Of a DNA stretch of 64,000 nucleotides, positions 28,324 through 36,991 are shown piece after piece (within the stretch, counting starts at the first letter, position 1; each line of letters begins with the position of its first letter). The stretch covers positions 120,219 to 184,218 of the forward strand of contig CALUUX010000003.1 in assembly GCA_944324085.1 (NCBI GenBank), in the 5' to 3' direction. The DNA comes from an uncultured Mailhella sp. Lineage in GTDB: Bacteria; Desulfobacterota; Desulfovibrionia; Desulfovibrionales; Desulfovibrionaceae. A model generated the notes under the pieces. The model had not been told where the DNA came from. It ran no database searches and saw only the letters and a list, made by a program, of their open reading frames with translations. A program made the translations under genes and the position numbers.

Positions 28324-29250
28324 TCAGAGCTGGAAGAGAAAAACCATGACGGGCATGGAAATCACGCACAGCAGCGTGGAAACGACGTTGATGAGACTCG
28401 CGTATTCGCCGTTGTGCCCGTAGAGATGGGACATCTGCGTGACGGTGGAGGCGCAGGGCGCGGCCGCGGCGAGAAAGCTGATGAGAAGAATGGTGTTTCC
28501 GTCCCTGGTCCACGAGGCGAGTCCGCTGAAACGGAACAGCAGCAGCGTGGCCAGAGGCAGGGCCAGCAGGCGCAGCGCGACGATGAGGGGCAGCTTTTTG
28601 TAAAACTGAACGCGCCGCAGACTCATGGAGCCTATGAGCATGCCCGTGACTATCATGCACAGGGGGCCTATCATGCTTCCCACGGCGTGAACGGCGAGCC
28701 GGGGCACTTCGGGAAAGTGCAGACCGGACACAAAAAGCAGCGCGCCCGCGAACATGGCGAGAATGTTGACATTAAGCAGAATGTTCCGCAGGTGAATCTG
28801 CCCGTTTTTCTTCAGCAGCGTGTAGCAGTGCGTCCAGAACAGGGCCGTTTGGCCGATGAGAAAGCCGCTGGTGTAAATGACCCATTCCGGGCCGAACACA
28901 TAGGTCACGATGGGAATGATGAGATTGCCGCCGTTGGAATAGATGGCGGAGGCCTGTTCCACGGGATCCAGCTTGAGGGGGCGTCGCACGAGCGCGATCA
29001 GCGCGATGGCCAGAGACTGGGAAAGCGCGGCCGCCGCAAGAGAGAGAAAAAGACCGTGCAGCTTTTCCGCGGAAAATTCCACCTGAAAGGCGTCGAGCAT
29101 CATGCAGGGGCCGACGATGTACAGAGCCACGGCGGCGAGAGGCGCGCTGTCCTCGGCTTTGAGCAGGCGCAGCCGCACCACGGCGTACCCCATGAGCACC
29201 ATGAGAAGCATGGCCGCTATCTGCTTACCGAGAAGAAGGGAAATGATCAT
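28324..29250 (-). CDS. AEC family transporter (auxin efflux carrier type permease)
   Basis: A 308-residue polytopic membrane protein with about ten hydrophobic segments in the two five-helix halves typical of AEC permeases. The conserved 'YSNGGNLIIPIVTYVFG' (asparagine/proline crossover) and 'AAAPCASTVTQM' lie at equivalent positions. In bacteria these often carry malate, malonate or other organic acids; the substrate here is unknown. The start has no strong ribosome-binding site and lies 44 bp beyond the AT-rich restriction-modification pair, so its promoter is probably within that low-GC DNA. Confidence 0.85.
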   Translation of the reverse strand: MIISLLLGKQIAAMLLMVLMGYAVVRLRLLKAEDSAPLAAVALYIVGPCMMLDAFQVEFSAEKLHGLFLSLAAAALSQSLAIALIALVRRPLKLDPVEQASAIYSNGGNLIIPIVTYVFGPEWVIYTSGFLIGQTALFWTHCYTLLKKNGQIHLRNILLNVNILAMFAGALLFVSGLHFPEVPRLAVHAVGSMIGPLCMIVTGMLIGSMSLRRVQFYKKLPLIVALRLLALPLATLLLFRFSGLASWTRDGNTILLISFLAAAAPCASTVTQMSHLYGHNGEYASLINVVSTLLCVISMPVMVFLFQL

Positions 29251-29294
29251 GGGAGAGCTCTTAATAAAATATAATAATTAATATCGATAACTAA

Positions 29295-29945
29295 CTAAAT
29301 GCTACTTTTTGCGATAGTATGATTTGTATATGTTGGCCATGTAGGTTCGTATGAGTCAATGGCTTGATTTCCCCACATTGTCCAATTTGGACGATCTCCA
29401 CGAGCAAAAAGTTCAAGATATGGTCCTATACTACAAGATTCAATAATATCATATGTTTCATCTGGCTTACGTGAATGTTCACGTTTCATACTACGAATAA
29501 TATTTACTTGGCGTCTTCCGGCTTGTTCTGTACGATTATTTGTTCCTCTAACACCAAAAAGTAAAATTTCGGTAACATTTCTAAAGTAGAAGCCAACACC
29601 TCTTCCATCTGGAAAACCATCTTTTCTAACTTTTTCCCAAATAATATTAGTTTTATATTTAAACCCCCAAGCGGCCATTACTTCAAGACCTTCCGGTAAA
29701 AGAGCATTTGGAACCCATAAGTAAAGATGACTTTTTTCTGCTGTAATTGATGTTATCGGTAATTGCTTAATTTCTGAAAGTGTCATTGTTGAATACCTAT
29801 TTAAACGCTTATGTTCAGGTGCTACTTTTCCTGTCCTATTTTGAAACTGCCAAGGAGGATCTGCAAGAATAGTTCTATATTTTTTTTTGCCACAACACCT
29901 TAAAAGATCTTCAATTGTGCTTTTTAGATTCGTAGATGTGTTCAT
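29295..29945 (-). CDS. MT-A70 family DNA adenine methyltransferase
   Basis: A 216-residue N6-adenine methyltransferase with the catalytic DPPW at residues 29-32 (TILADPPWQF) and the MT-A70 features 'HLYLWVPNALLPEGLEVM' and 'WGFKYKTNIIWEK'. It starts one base after the stop of the restriction gene upstream and is evidently its cognate protective methylase. Composition is strongly AT-rich compared with neighbours on both sides, indicating horizontal acquisition. If the nuclease is BglII-like, the target should be a palindrome containing adenine, but the site cannot be read from the sequence. Confidence 0.9.
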   Translation of the reverse strand: MNTSTNLKSTIEDLLRCCGKKKYRTILADPPWQFQNRTGKVAPEHKRLNRYSTMTLSEIKQLPITSITAEKSHLYLWVPNALLPEGLEVMAAWGFKYKTNIIWEKVRKDGFPDGRGVGFYFRNVTEILLFGVRGTNNRTEQAGRRQVNIIRSMKREHSRKPDETYDIIESCSIGPYLELFARGDRPNWTMWGNQAIDSYEPTWPTYTNHTIAKSSI

Positions 29946-29946
29946 G

Positions 29947-30609
29947 TCAAAATTCCAAATCTGTTATACATGCTGGTTTTATGCCAATAGCTAATAGTGG
30001 ACAACCACCGTGTCGACGCGATTCGAGTCTTGGTTTTAATTTTCCCATCCATGTTGTACTTGCACCGTATTTACTTATAACTCCAAGCTTTTTAAATACA
30101 GGATTAAGTTGTTCACTTCTTGTAATAATAATTCCAACACTGATTATATCACACTCATAATATGTTCTCATTGCAAATAGATCACGATCAAACGTTTGAT
30201 CTTTGCTATTCCATTCTATATCAAGTGCAACTCTTCCTTTTATAAAATCTATATTATGTCCATCTATATAGTTTTTTATGAGCTTTTGGTCATTAGATTC
30301 TTCTGAAAAAATGCCACTTTTGGTATTATTTTTTCGAGGATAGAATTTTATTAAAAGATCACCAGTAATTTTTATTTCCTTCCAACCAAGAGGATTAAGT
30401 TGATTAGAAAATTTAGGAGGAATTGGAGATTCATTGCCGCCGCTTTGGCAAATTTCATTTTTATTAATAGAAAAATTTTTTAAACTTGATAATATTTCAT
30501 TCCATTCAGATAAAAAAGTTACAGATAAAATTTCGATTGCATGATTATAATTTAAAAATTCAAATTTTTTTGATATATCATTAGGAATAAATTCCATCGG
30601 ATTAAACAT
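29947..30609 (-). CDS. BglII/BstYI-type type II restriction endonuclease
   Basis: A 220-residue AT-rich gene. The C-terminal half carries the BglII-family core 'GRVALDIEWNSKDQTFDRDL' (residues 125-144; acidic D130, E132 and neighbours as the metal-binding site). This is followed by 'YECDIISVGIIITR' and the characteristic 'YGASTTWMGKLKPRLE' and 'GGCPLLAIGI'. An excellent AGGAGG lies before the ATG. It forms a two-gene unit with the MT-A70 methylase. The pair sits just after the ahbC terminator, splitting the haem cluster. Family assignment rests on motifs recognised by eye. Confidence 0.8.
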   Translation of the reverse strand: MFNPMEFIPNDISKKFEFLNYNHAIEILSVTFLSEWNEILSSLKNFSINKNEICQSGGNESPIPPKFSNQLNPLGWKEIKITGDLLIKFYPRKNNTKSGIFSEESNDQKLIKNYIDGHNIDFIKGRVALDIEWNSKDQTFDRDLFAMRTYYECDIISVGIIITRSEQLNPVFKKLGVISKYGASTTWMGKLKPRLESRRHGGCPLLAIGIKPACITDLEF

Positions 30610-30644
30610 TAGTCCTCCTAAATAATTATTTGCCAGAATTATTT

Positions 30645-30687
30645 ATAAAAAATAAGAGTTCCGTAAGACAAAGCAGTCTTACGGAAC
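30645..30687 (-). terminator. Rho-independent terminator after ahbC
   Basis: Perfect 12-bp stem (GTTCCGTAAGAC/GTCTTACGGAAC) with a six-base loop at 30658-30687, followed on the minus strand by CTCTTATTTTTT. It ends ahbC transcription immediately before the restriction-modification genes. Confidence 0.9.
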
Positions 30688-30696
30688 AATGTTGGT

Positions 30697-31881
30697 TTAC
30701 TTGATGCCTATTTCTTCGTCGGTGAGGTAGCAGGCCGGATCTTCGGCCCATTCGTCGCCGTAATAGGCTTCGGCCCGGGAGCGGAAGTTGCCGCCGCAGA
30801 TATTGAGGAAGCGGCACTTGGCGCAGCGGCCCTTGACGTAGGGTTTCTTGTCCTTGAGCTTGTGCAGCAGTTCAATGTTCGGATCGTCCCAGATTTCAGA
30901 GAAGGGGCGTTCGAGCACGTTGCCGAACACATGGTGGCGCCAGAACTGGTCGGCGGAAACGTCGCCGTTCCAGGAAATGCAGCCTATGCCGCGGCCGGAG
31001 CTGTTGCCCTCGTTGAACTGAAGCAGCTGAAACACTTCTTCGGCGCGTTTGGGATCTTCCTTGAGAAGGCGCATCCACACATAGGGACCGTCGGCGTGGT
31101 TGTCCACGGTGAGCACTTCCTTGGGCGTGCCCGCGTCGAAGCATTCGCGGGTCTTGTCCATGATGAGGTCCACGACGGCGCGGGTTTCCTGATGGTTCAG
31201 ATCTTCATTGATGAGTTCGGTGCCGCGACCGGAGTACACCAGATGGTAGAAGCACACGCGGGGAATGTCGCGTTCGCGCAGAATGTCGAATATCTTGGGG
31301 ATTTCCACGGCGTTGCGCTTGTTGATGGTGAAGCGCAACCCTACCTTGATGCCTTCTTCGCGGCAGTAGTCGAGGCCTTCGAGGGCGCGTCGGAAGGCTC
31401 CCTTCACGCCGCGGAAGTGGTCGTGCACGTCTTCGCCGCCGTCGAGGGAAACGCCCACGTAGGAGAGGCCGACTTCCTTGAGCTGGCGGGCCATGGCGCG
31501 ATCAATGAGCGTGCCGTTGGTGGAGATGACCGCGCGCATGCCCTTGGCGGTGGCGTAACTGGCCAGTTCGGGCATGTCCTTGCGGATGGTGGGTTCGCCG
31601 CCGGAAAAGAGCATGACCGGCGCGCCATAGGCGGCAAGATCGTCGATCATGACCTTGGCCTGCTGCGTGGAAATGGGGTCGACGCCTTTGTCGGTTTCGG
31701 CCTGGGCGTAGCAGTGCACGCATTTGAGGTTGCAGCGGCGCGTCATGTTCCAGACGACGACCGGCTTCTTGTCGGCGGAGAACTGGAGAAGATGGGAGGG
31801 AAGCTTGCCGGACTGGCGACCGTAGCGCAGCGCGTCGGACGGTTCCACCTGTCCGCAGTAAAGCTTGGAAATACCGATCAT
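30697..31881 (-). CDS. ahbC: 12,18-didecarboxysiroheme deacetylase AhbC (radical SAM, SPASM)
   Basis: A 394-residue radical SAM enzyme that removes the acetate side chains from didecarboxysiroheme to give Fe-coproporphyrin III. The N-terminus 'MIGISKLYCG' and 'ALRYGRQSGKLPSHLLQF' are characteristic of AhbC. The Fe-S motif is Cys50, Cys54, Cys57 (RRCNLKCVHC). The C-terminal auxiliary cluster region includes 'GCISWNGD' and 'CAKCRFLNICGGN'. It is separated from hemB-ahbD by the restriction-modification pair and an AEC permease, but is on the same strand; it has its own terminator. Confidence 0.95.
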   Translation of the reverse strand: MIGISKLYCGQVEPSDALRYGRQSGKLPSHLLQFSADKKPVVVWNMTRRCNLKCVHCYAQAETDKGVDPISTQQAKVMIDDLAAYGAPVMLFSGGEPTIRKDMPELASYATAKGMRAVISTNGTLIDRAMARQLKEVGLSYVGVSLDGGEDVHDHFRGVKGAFRRALEGLDYCREEGIKVGLRFTINKRNAVEIPKIFDILRERDIPRVCFYHLVYSGRGTELINEDLNHQETRAVVDLIMDKTRECFDAGTPKEVLTVDNHADGPYVWMRLLKEDPKRAEEVFQLLQFNEGNSSGRGIGCISWNGDVSADQFWRHHVFGNVLERPFSEIWDDPNIELLHKLKDKKPYVKGRCAKCRFLNICGGNFRSRAEAYYGDEWAEDPACYLTDEEIGIK

Positions 31882-32065
31882 GAAAGATCCTCACTGGGCG
31901 TTGTATGGAAAGGCGGGGCGTGTCGTTTCGCTCCGCCGCCATGTTTGAAACAAAGGAACGCTCCGTCGCCTTCCGGCGACAGACCGGGCCACATCATAGC
32001 CGCACAGGCTTCGGGAATCAAGTGACGCCGTCATCCGTGCGCGCGTCTTTTCGAAAATGGACGCC

Positions 32066-33106
32066 TCAATCCAGAACGCCGCCCGCCAGAACGAAGCCGT
32101 CGTCATCGTACACGGCGGCGATCTGGCCCGGCGCGGGAGGTTGCTGCGGCGTCGCGAACGCGACGGTCATGCGGCCTTCCGAGACCTCGACGCCGGCCGG
32201 AACCGGAGCCTGGTGATAGCGGACGCGCACAAAAACGTTTTTCGGCCACAGCGCTGGGTCGACCATGAGGTTCAGCTCCGAGGCGGAACAGGAAGACACG
32301 GGCAGCTTGTCCTTGGGCCCGACCACGAGCGTGTTGGATTCCCGTCGTCTTTCCAGGGCGTAGAGAGGTTCTTTCCAGGGGATGCCGAGTCCCCGGCGCT
32401 GACCTTCGGTATAACGCCACAGGCCGTTGTGCCTGGCTATGACCCTGTTTTCTCCGGCCAGAAGCACGGGGCCGGGGCCGGGCAGACGCAGACCTTCGCG
32501 CCGCCGCTCTTCCAGCCATGCGTAGTGATCGTCGCCGGGAATGAAGCAGATTTCCTGACTTTCGGCGGGCAGAGGAGGGGTCAGGCCGCGGGCGGAGAGC
32601 CAGGCGCGGATATCGGATTTTTTCCATTCGGCGAGCGGGAACAGACAGCGACGAAGGCGGTCTATGGGCACCAGCGCAAGGAAATAGCTCTGATCCTTTC
32701 TTCCGTCGCAGCCGGCGCGGAGCGACGGACCATAGATCGGATGCGTCGCCAGAGCCGCGTAATGGCCCGTGGCGTACGCGTCGCCCCAGTCCATGGCGCG
32801 ATCGAAGAGCAGACCGAACTTCATGGCGCGGTTGCACAGCGCGCAGGGGTTGGGCGTGCGCGCTTCGGCGTGAGCCAGCGCGAAAGGCTCCATGACCTGG
32901 CGGCGGAACGCTTCGGAGAGATCGACGACGTGCAGAGGAACGCCGAGGGCGCGGCAGAGGGGTTCCATGGCCGGAACGGGGTCGTTTCCGGCGTGTTCCG
33001 CCAGAAATCGCGCGTGCAGGGCCGTCACCTGATGACCGTTTTCCTTAAGAAAAAGCAGGGCGAAGAGGCTGTCGGCGCCGCCGCTTATGGCAACTGTGAT
33101 GTTCAT
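32066..33106 (-). CDS. mnmA: tRNA 2-thiouridylase MnmA
   Basis: A 346-residue PP-loop ATPase that thiolates U34 of Lys, Glu and Gln tRNAs. The PP-loop 'VAISGGADSL' is at residues 5-14. The catalytic cysteine pair is the one in 'NPCALCNRAMKFG' (Cys91, with Cys88 an extra cysteine) and the one in 'ESQEICFIPGDD'. The C-terminal beta-barrel is present. ATG at 33106 begins the family N-terminus; there is no clear Shine-Dalgarno. Slightly shorter than E. coli MnmA but intact. Confidence 0.93.
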   Translation of the reverse strand: MNITVAISGGADSLFALLFLKENGHQVTALHARFLAEHAGNDPVPAMEPLCRALGVPLHVVDLSEAFRRQVMEPFALAHAEARTPNPCALCNRAMKFGLLFDRAMDWGDAYATGHYAALATHPIYGPSLRAGCDGRKDQSYFLALVPIDRLRRCLFPLAEWKKSDIRAWLSARGLTPPLPAESQEICFIPGDDHYAWLEERRREGLRLPGPGPVLLAGENRVIARHNGLWRYTEGQRRGLGIPWKEPLYALERRRESNTLVVGPKDKLPVSSCSASELNLMVDPALWPKNVFVRVRYHQAPVPAGVEVSEGRMTVAFATPQQPPAPGQIAAVYDDDGFVLAGGVLD

Positions 33107-33264
33107 GGGGAAAGTGTGCCATCGAGAGCCGGAGAGGGCAAGGGCGTTTTGCCGCGCCCGACGCGGACGGGCCGTTCCCGTTGCCAATCCTGGCGGAACA
33201 TCTTATTATGGAAACGTTCCGACTGAGAGATCGTTCGGCAAAACCTGAAAAACGAGGTGTCCCC

Positions 33265-34005
33265 ATGAAACATATGCTTGTCTGCGCGATGCTGGCCGTT
33301 TCCGTGTTTCTCGGAGGATGCGCCGGCTCCGAAGTGTACCGTGGGCTGGACGCGTCCAACGGGGCGTTCGTTTCCACCTATTCTCCCTCGGTGAGCGTGC
33401 AGCCCGCCGAAGGATACGAAAACGTGCTTTCCGGTTACACGCTCTGCCGCGTGCCTTTCGAAAACGGTTTCGCCAATTCCGTTTCCACGAGCGTATGGTT
33501 CTCCCTGTACAAGAGCGAAGGATCGCAGCTGGTGGCCATGTTGGCGGAATGTCCCATCGACCTGATATGGGAACTGAGTCCCGTCGCCGTGGATTACCGT
33601 CTTCTGAAGGTGTATTATGAAAGCAACGGCGTCAATCCCAATGACGCCACCGTGCATGTTTATGTGCGTCCCGTCAACATGGATCCGTGGACGCCGCTCT
33701 ACATTAAGGCGGGAAAGGCCGAATGGCAGGGAAACACGCTCGTGGCGCGCTATGAGTGGACGAGTTCCACGGAAAAAGAAAAGCTCGTCGTGGAGTATCG
33801 CGAACCCGCTCCTCAGCTTCTTGAGGGCATGAGTCCCAAGATGACCGATCTGTCGGCGTTTATCGAGCGTTCAAGAAAGGCGTTTGCGCTGGACAGCCTG
33901 CGCTCGCCGGTTTCTCCCGTGCAGCGCGTGAACGTTCTCGTGCCCGACATAACGCTCGCTCCCGTGGTGGGCGCGGTGAGCGGCAAGCAGATGCTTCTGT
34001 TCTAG
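33265..34005 (+). CDS. Lipoprotein of unknown function
   Basis: A 246-residue protein beginning MKHMLVCAMLAVSVFLGGC: signal peptide with a clean lipobox (FLGGC). The mature part is beta-rich, with 'SVSTSVWFSLYKSEGSQLVAMLAECPIDLIWELSP' in the middle; no family is recognised. GAGGTG stands before the ATG at 33265. It is a single gene between mnmA (divergent) and the ribosomal protein operon. Confidence 0.8.
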   Translation: MKHMLVCAMLAVSVFLGGCAGSEVYRGLDASNGAFVSTYSPSVSVQPAEGYENVLSGYTLCRVPFENGFANSVSTSVWFSLYKSEGSQLVAMLAECPIDLIWELSPVAVDYRLLKVYYESNGVNPNDATVHVYVRPVNMDPWTPLYIKAGKAEWQGNTLVARYEWTSSTEKEKLVVEYREPAPQLLEGMSPKMTDLSAFIERSRKAFALDSLRSPVSPVQRVNVLVPDITLAPVVGAVSGKQMLLF

Positions 34006-34093
34006 CGCGTTTTTTGCGAAAGCCGCGTTCCGTCGCGCGGAACCTTCTTTGACGAGCGGTGAGCCGTCTTTCTGCCGGGGCCCGATTCAGGGC

Positions 34094-34122
34094 TTGACAG
34101 GAAGACGGCTCCCTAGTAAATA
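34094..34122 (+). promoter_or_regulatory. Sigma70-type promoter of rpsF
   Basis: Consensus TTGACA at 34094-34099, 17-bp spacer, TAAATA at 34117-34122, about 80 bp upstream of the rpsF start. The best vegetative promoter seen in the window, as expected for ribosomal genes. Confidence 0.75.
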
Positions 34123-34205
34123 TGACAGTTCACCTTGTTCGCCGTATGGTTTTCCCGGCAGGAAGTCGGGAGCGGCGGACCTCTGACCGTAAGGAGATAT
34201 CCTAC

Positions 34206-34520
34206 ATGCGCAAAATGGAAACCCTGCTGCTCCTTTCTCCGGAGCTGTCTGTGGAAGAGCGCGAAACCATCCTGAAGACCATGGATGAAGTCATCGCCCG
34301 CGAAGGCGGCAAGATGCTTCTCGTGGATCAGTGGGGCATGCGCGACCTGGCCTATCCTGTCCGTAAGCAGATGCGCGGCTTCTATGTCCGCCTCGAATAC
34401 GCCGCTCCTTCTCAGCTCGTCGCTGAACTGGAACGCATCATCCGCATCACTGACGGCGTGTTCAAGTTCATGACCGTCAAGCTGGCCGATTCCGTCGAAA
34501 CCACCGAGGAGGTTGCGTAA
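34206..34520 (+). CDS. rpsF: 30S ribosomal protein S6
   Basis: A 104-residue ribosomal protein; the sequence '[15 protein letters not shown]' to '[25 protein letters not shown]' is canonical S6. AAGGAG precedes the ATG at 34206; the longer open frame covers the promoter. First gene of rpsF-rpsR-rplI-dnaB; its stop overlaps the rpsR start (TAATG). Confidence 0.98.
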   Translation: MRKMETLLLLSPELSVEERETILKTMDEVIAREGGKMLLVDQWGMRDLAYPVRKQMRGFYVRLEYAAPSQLVAELERIIRITDGVFKFMTVKLADSVETTEEVA

Positions 34521-34783
34521 TGGCTTTCCGTAAGAAGTTTGCTCCTCGTCGCAAGTTCTGCCGCTTCTGCGCCGACGCCGAACTGGCTCTCGATTACAAG
34601 CGTCCCGACATCCTCCGCGATTTCATCACCGAACGCGGCAAGATCGTCGCCCGCCGCATCACCGGCACCTGCGCCAAGCATCAGCGCGCCCTCACCACCG
34701 AGATCAAGCGCGCCCGCCAGATGGCCCTGCTGTTCTACACTTCCGCTCATTCCAGCGAAATCAAGAAGAAGACCAACATCTAA
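34520..34783 (+). CDS. rpsR: 30S ribosomal protein S18
   Basis: An 87-residue protein with the zinc-type '[23 protein letters not shown]' start, a C+ form of S18, and '[23 protein letters not shown]' end. It pairs with S6 on the ribosome, and the overlapping start codon keeps their synthesis matched. Confidence 0.98.
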   Translation: MAFRKKFAPRRKFCRFCADAELALDYKRPDILRDFITERGKIVARRITGTCAKHQRALTTEIKRARQMALLFYTSAHSSEIKKKTNI

Positions 34784-34800
34784 CGGCATAGGAGAGCAAA

Positions 34801-35319
34801 ATGAAAGTTATTCTTCGTGCCGACGTTGAAAAGCTCGGTCACCTTGGCGATATCGTCAATGTCAAGCCCGGCTACGGCCGCAACTATCTGCTTCCTCAGC
34901 AGCTTGCCAGCCTGGCCACTCCCGCCAACATTCGCGTGTTCGAACTTGAACGCAAGAAGCTCCAGGCTCGTATGGACGCCCTGCGCGCCGCCGCCGCCGA
35001 CCTCGCTTCCAAGCTTGAAGGCGTGGTGGTGACCATCGCCATGCGCGTCGGCGAAAACGACAAGCTGTACGGCTCCGTCACGCCCGCCATGATCGGCGAC
35101 GCTCTCGCCGCCATGGGCATTGAAGTGGATCGTCATCGTCTGCTTCTCGACGGCGCCATCCGCACTCTGGGCGAACACAACGTGCGCGCCCGTCTGCATG
35201 CCGACGTGGTTCCTTCCTTCACCGTGAAGATCGTGTCTGAAGAAAAGCACATCGCTGAAGAAGAAGCCCCCGTGGAAGCTCCCGCCGCCGAAGCGGAAGC
35301 TCCCGCTGAAAATGCCTAA
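34801..35319 (+). CDS. rplI: 50S ribosomal protein L9
   Basis: A 172-residue protein. The N-terminal domain 'MKVILRADVEKLGHLGDIVNVKPGYGRNYLLP' is canonical, followed by the long connecting helix and the C-terminal rRNA-binding domain. A Glu/Ala-rich tail of about 25 residues extends beyond the usual end. AGGAG precedes the ATG. Third gene of the operon, 27 bp before dnaB. Confidence 0.97.
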   Translation: MKVILRADVEKLGHLGDIVNVKPGYGRNYLLPQQLASLATPANIRVFELERKKLQARMDALRAAAADLASKLEGVVVTIAMRVGENDKLYGSVTPAMIGDALAAMGIEVDRHRLLLDGAIRTLGEHNVRARLHADVVPSFTVKIVSEEKHIAEEEAPVEAPAAEAEAPAENA

Positions 35320-35346
35320 TCAGCTTCCCCGGAAGCCTGACGAGTC

Positions 35347-36810
35347 ATGGACAGCCCGGATACCGTCATGAATGAAGCCGCCGCTCCCTCGCGGAGCGGC
35401 GGCTCTCGTCGTTCTTCCCGCGGGGAAGGCGATCTCTCCGAACGCGCCCGCGACGACCTTCTGCGTCGCGTTCCGCCGCATAACGAAGAGGCCGAACAGG
35501 CCGTGCTGAGCGGCGTGTTTCTTCGTCCCGATCTTCTGCAGGAAATCATCGACCAGCTTCGGGACACCGATTTTTACATTCCCGCCCACCGCGTCATATT
35601 CGGAGCGTTCATGGCGTTGTTCGAACAGAACACGCCCGTGGACGAAGTGACGGTGTTCGACTGGCTGGTCAGCCATTCCCAGCTGGAAGCCGCGGGCGGC
35701 GCGGCGTATCTCGGCGATCTGTCCCGGGCCGTGGTGAGCGGCGCCAACGCCGTGCACTGGGCCAAAATCGTGCGCGATAAGGCCATGCAGCGCGCGCTTA
35801 TCGACACTTCCGCGCAGATCATCAGCAACTGCTATGACGCCTCCAAGGACGTGCCCACGCTTCTGGACGAGTCGGAACGCGCCATATTTTCCATTTCCGA
35901 ACGCGCCAACAGCAAAACGTTCAGCAGCAGCAGCGAGCTGGTGCGTTCCGTGTTCGATGAGCTGCTCGCCCGCTACAACAACAAGAGCGTGACCACAGGC
36001 GTTCCCACGGGCTACATGCAGCTCGACAAGATGACGGCCGGCCTTCAGCCTACCGATCTGATCATTCTTGCCGCCCGTCCTTCCATGGGCAAGACGGCTT
36101 TCGCCCTCAACGTGGCCATGCGCGCGGCGCTCTCCGGCGGCGCCACCGTGGCCATTTTTTCCTTGGAAATGAGCAAGGAATCCCTCATGGACCGCATGCT
36201 CTGCGCGTGGGGCAGGGTGGAGCTTTCCCGCGTGAGGCGCGGCTTTCTGGAAGACGACGACTGGGCCAAGCTGTCCGCTTCGGCCGACGCGCTTTCCCGA
36301 GCCAAGATCTTCATTGACGACACCGCGGGGCTCACGCCTCTGGCTTTGCGGGCCCGATGCCGCCGCCTGAAGGCCGAACATGGGCTCGATCTGGTCATGG
36401 TGGACTATCTTCAGCTCATGCATTCGGCCCGCAACGATTCCCGAGAACTGGAAATATCAGATATTTCACGCAATCTGAAGGCATTGGCCAAGGAATTGAA
36501 AGTTCCCGTGATCGCGTTGTCGCAGCTCAACCGAAAAGTCGAGGAGCGCACCGACAAGCGTCCCGTGCTTTCGGATCTTCGCGAATCCGGGGCTATCGAA
36601 CAGGACGCCGACCTGATCATGTTCATCCACCGCGAGGACGCCTACAACAAGAAAGGCGACCGGCCGAAGACCGGCATAGCCGAAATCATCATCGGCAAGC
36701 ATAGAAACGGTCCTACGGGGACGGTGGAACTGGCGTACCGGCCGGAGTTCACCGCGTTCGACGATTTGGAAACCACCTACGTCGAGCCTTCGGAGTCGCA
36801 GCAGAACTGA
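35347..36810 (+). CDS. dnaB: Replicative DNA helicase
   Basis: A 487-residue hexameric helicase unwinding DNA at the fork. The N-terminal primase-binding domain starts at 'RVPPHNEEAEQAVLSGVF' (residues about 41-58). The RecA-like domain has Walker A 'ARPSMGKTAF', Walker B 'DLVMVDYLQLM' and the 'LSQLNRKVEER' motif. The first 40 residues are Ser/Arg-rich and not conserved; ATG at 35368 is an alternative start. Last gene of the ribosomal operon, with a terminator behind it. Confidence 0.98.
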   Translation: MDSPDTVMNEAAAPSRSGGSRRSSRGEGDLSERARDDLLRRVPPHNEEAEQAVLSGVFLRPDLLQEIIDQLRDTDFYIPAHRVIFGAFMALFEQNTPVDEVTVFDWLVSHSQLEAAGGAAYLGDLSRAVVSGANAVHWAKIVRDKAMQRALIDTSAQIISNCYDASKDVPTLLDESERAIFSISERANSKTFSSSSELVRSVFDELLARYNNKSVTTGVPTGYMQLDKMTAGLQPTDLIILAARPSMGKTAFALNVAMRAALSGGATVAIFSLEMSKESLMDRMLCAWGRVELSRVRRGFLEDDDWAKLSASADALSRAKIFIDDTAGLTPLALRARCRRLKAEHGLDLVMVDYLQLMHSARNDSRELEISDISRNLKALAKELKVPVIALSQLNRKVEERTDKRPVLSDLRESGAIEQDADLIMFIHREDAYNKKGDRPKTGIAEIIIGKHRNGPTGTVELAYRPEFTAFDDLETTYVEPSESQQN

Positions 36811-36858
36811 GTTCCGTCGTCCTGTTCGCCTGTTGAGCGCATGACGCCTGCGTTTGAC

Positions 36859-36889
36859 GCCGTCCCCGACTTTCCAGGGACGGCTTTTT
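36859..36889 (+). terminator. Rho-independent terminator after dnaB
   Basis: Eight-base-pair GC stem (GCCGTCCC/GGGACGGC) with a ten-base loop and five T residues, 48 bp after the stop codon. Confidence 0.85.
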
Positions 36890-36991
36890 AATTCCGCTCG
36901 AAATCATCGCAAGCTTGTGAAATAACCTTGCGTTCTCGGCGTTTCGACTGCTATGCTTCGGGAAAACAATCCGCTTCCGCGAGCTCTTGAC

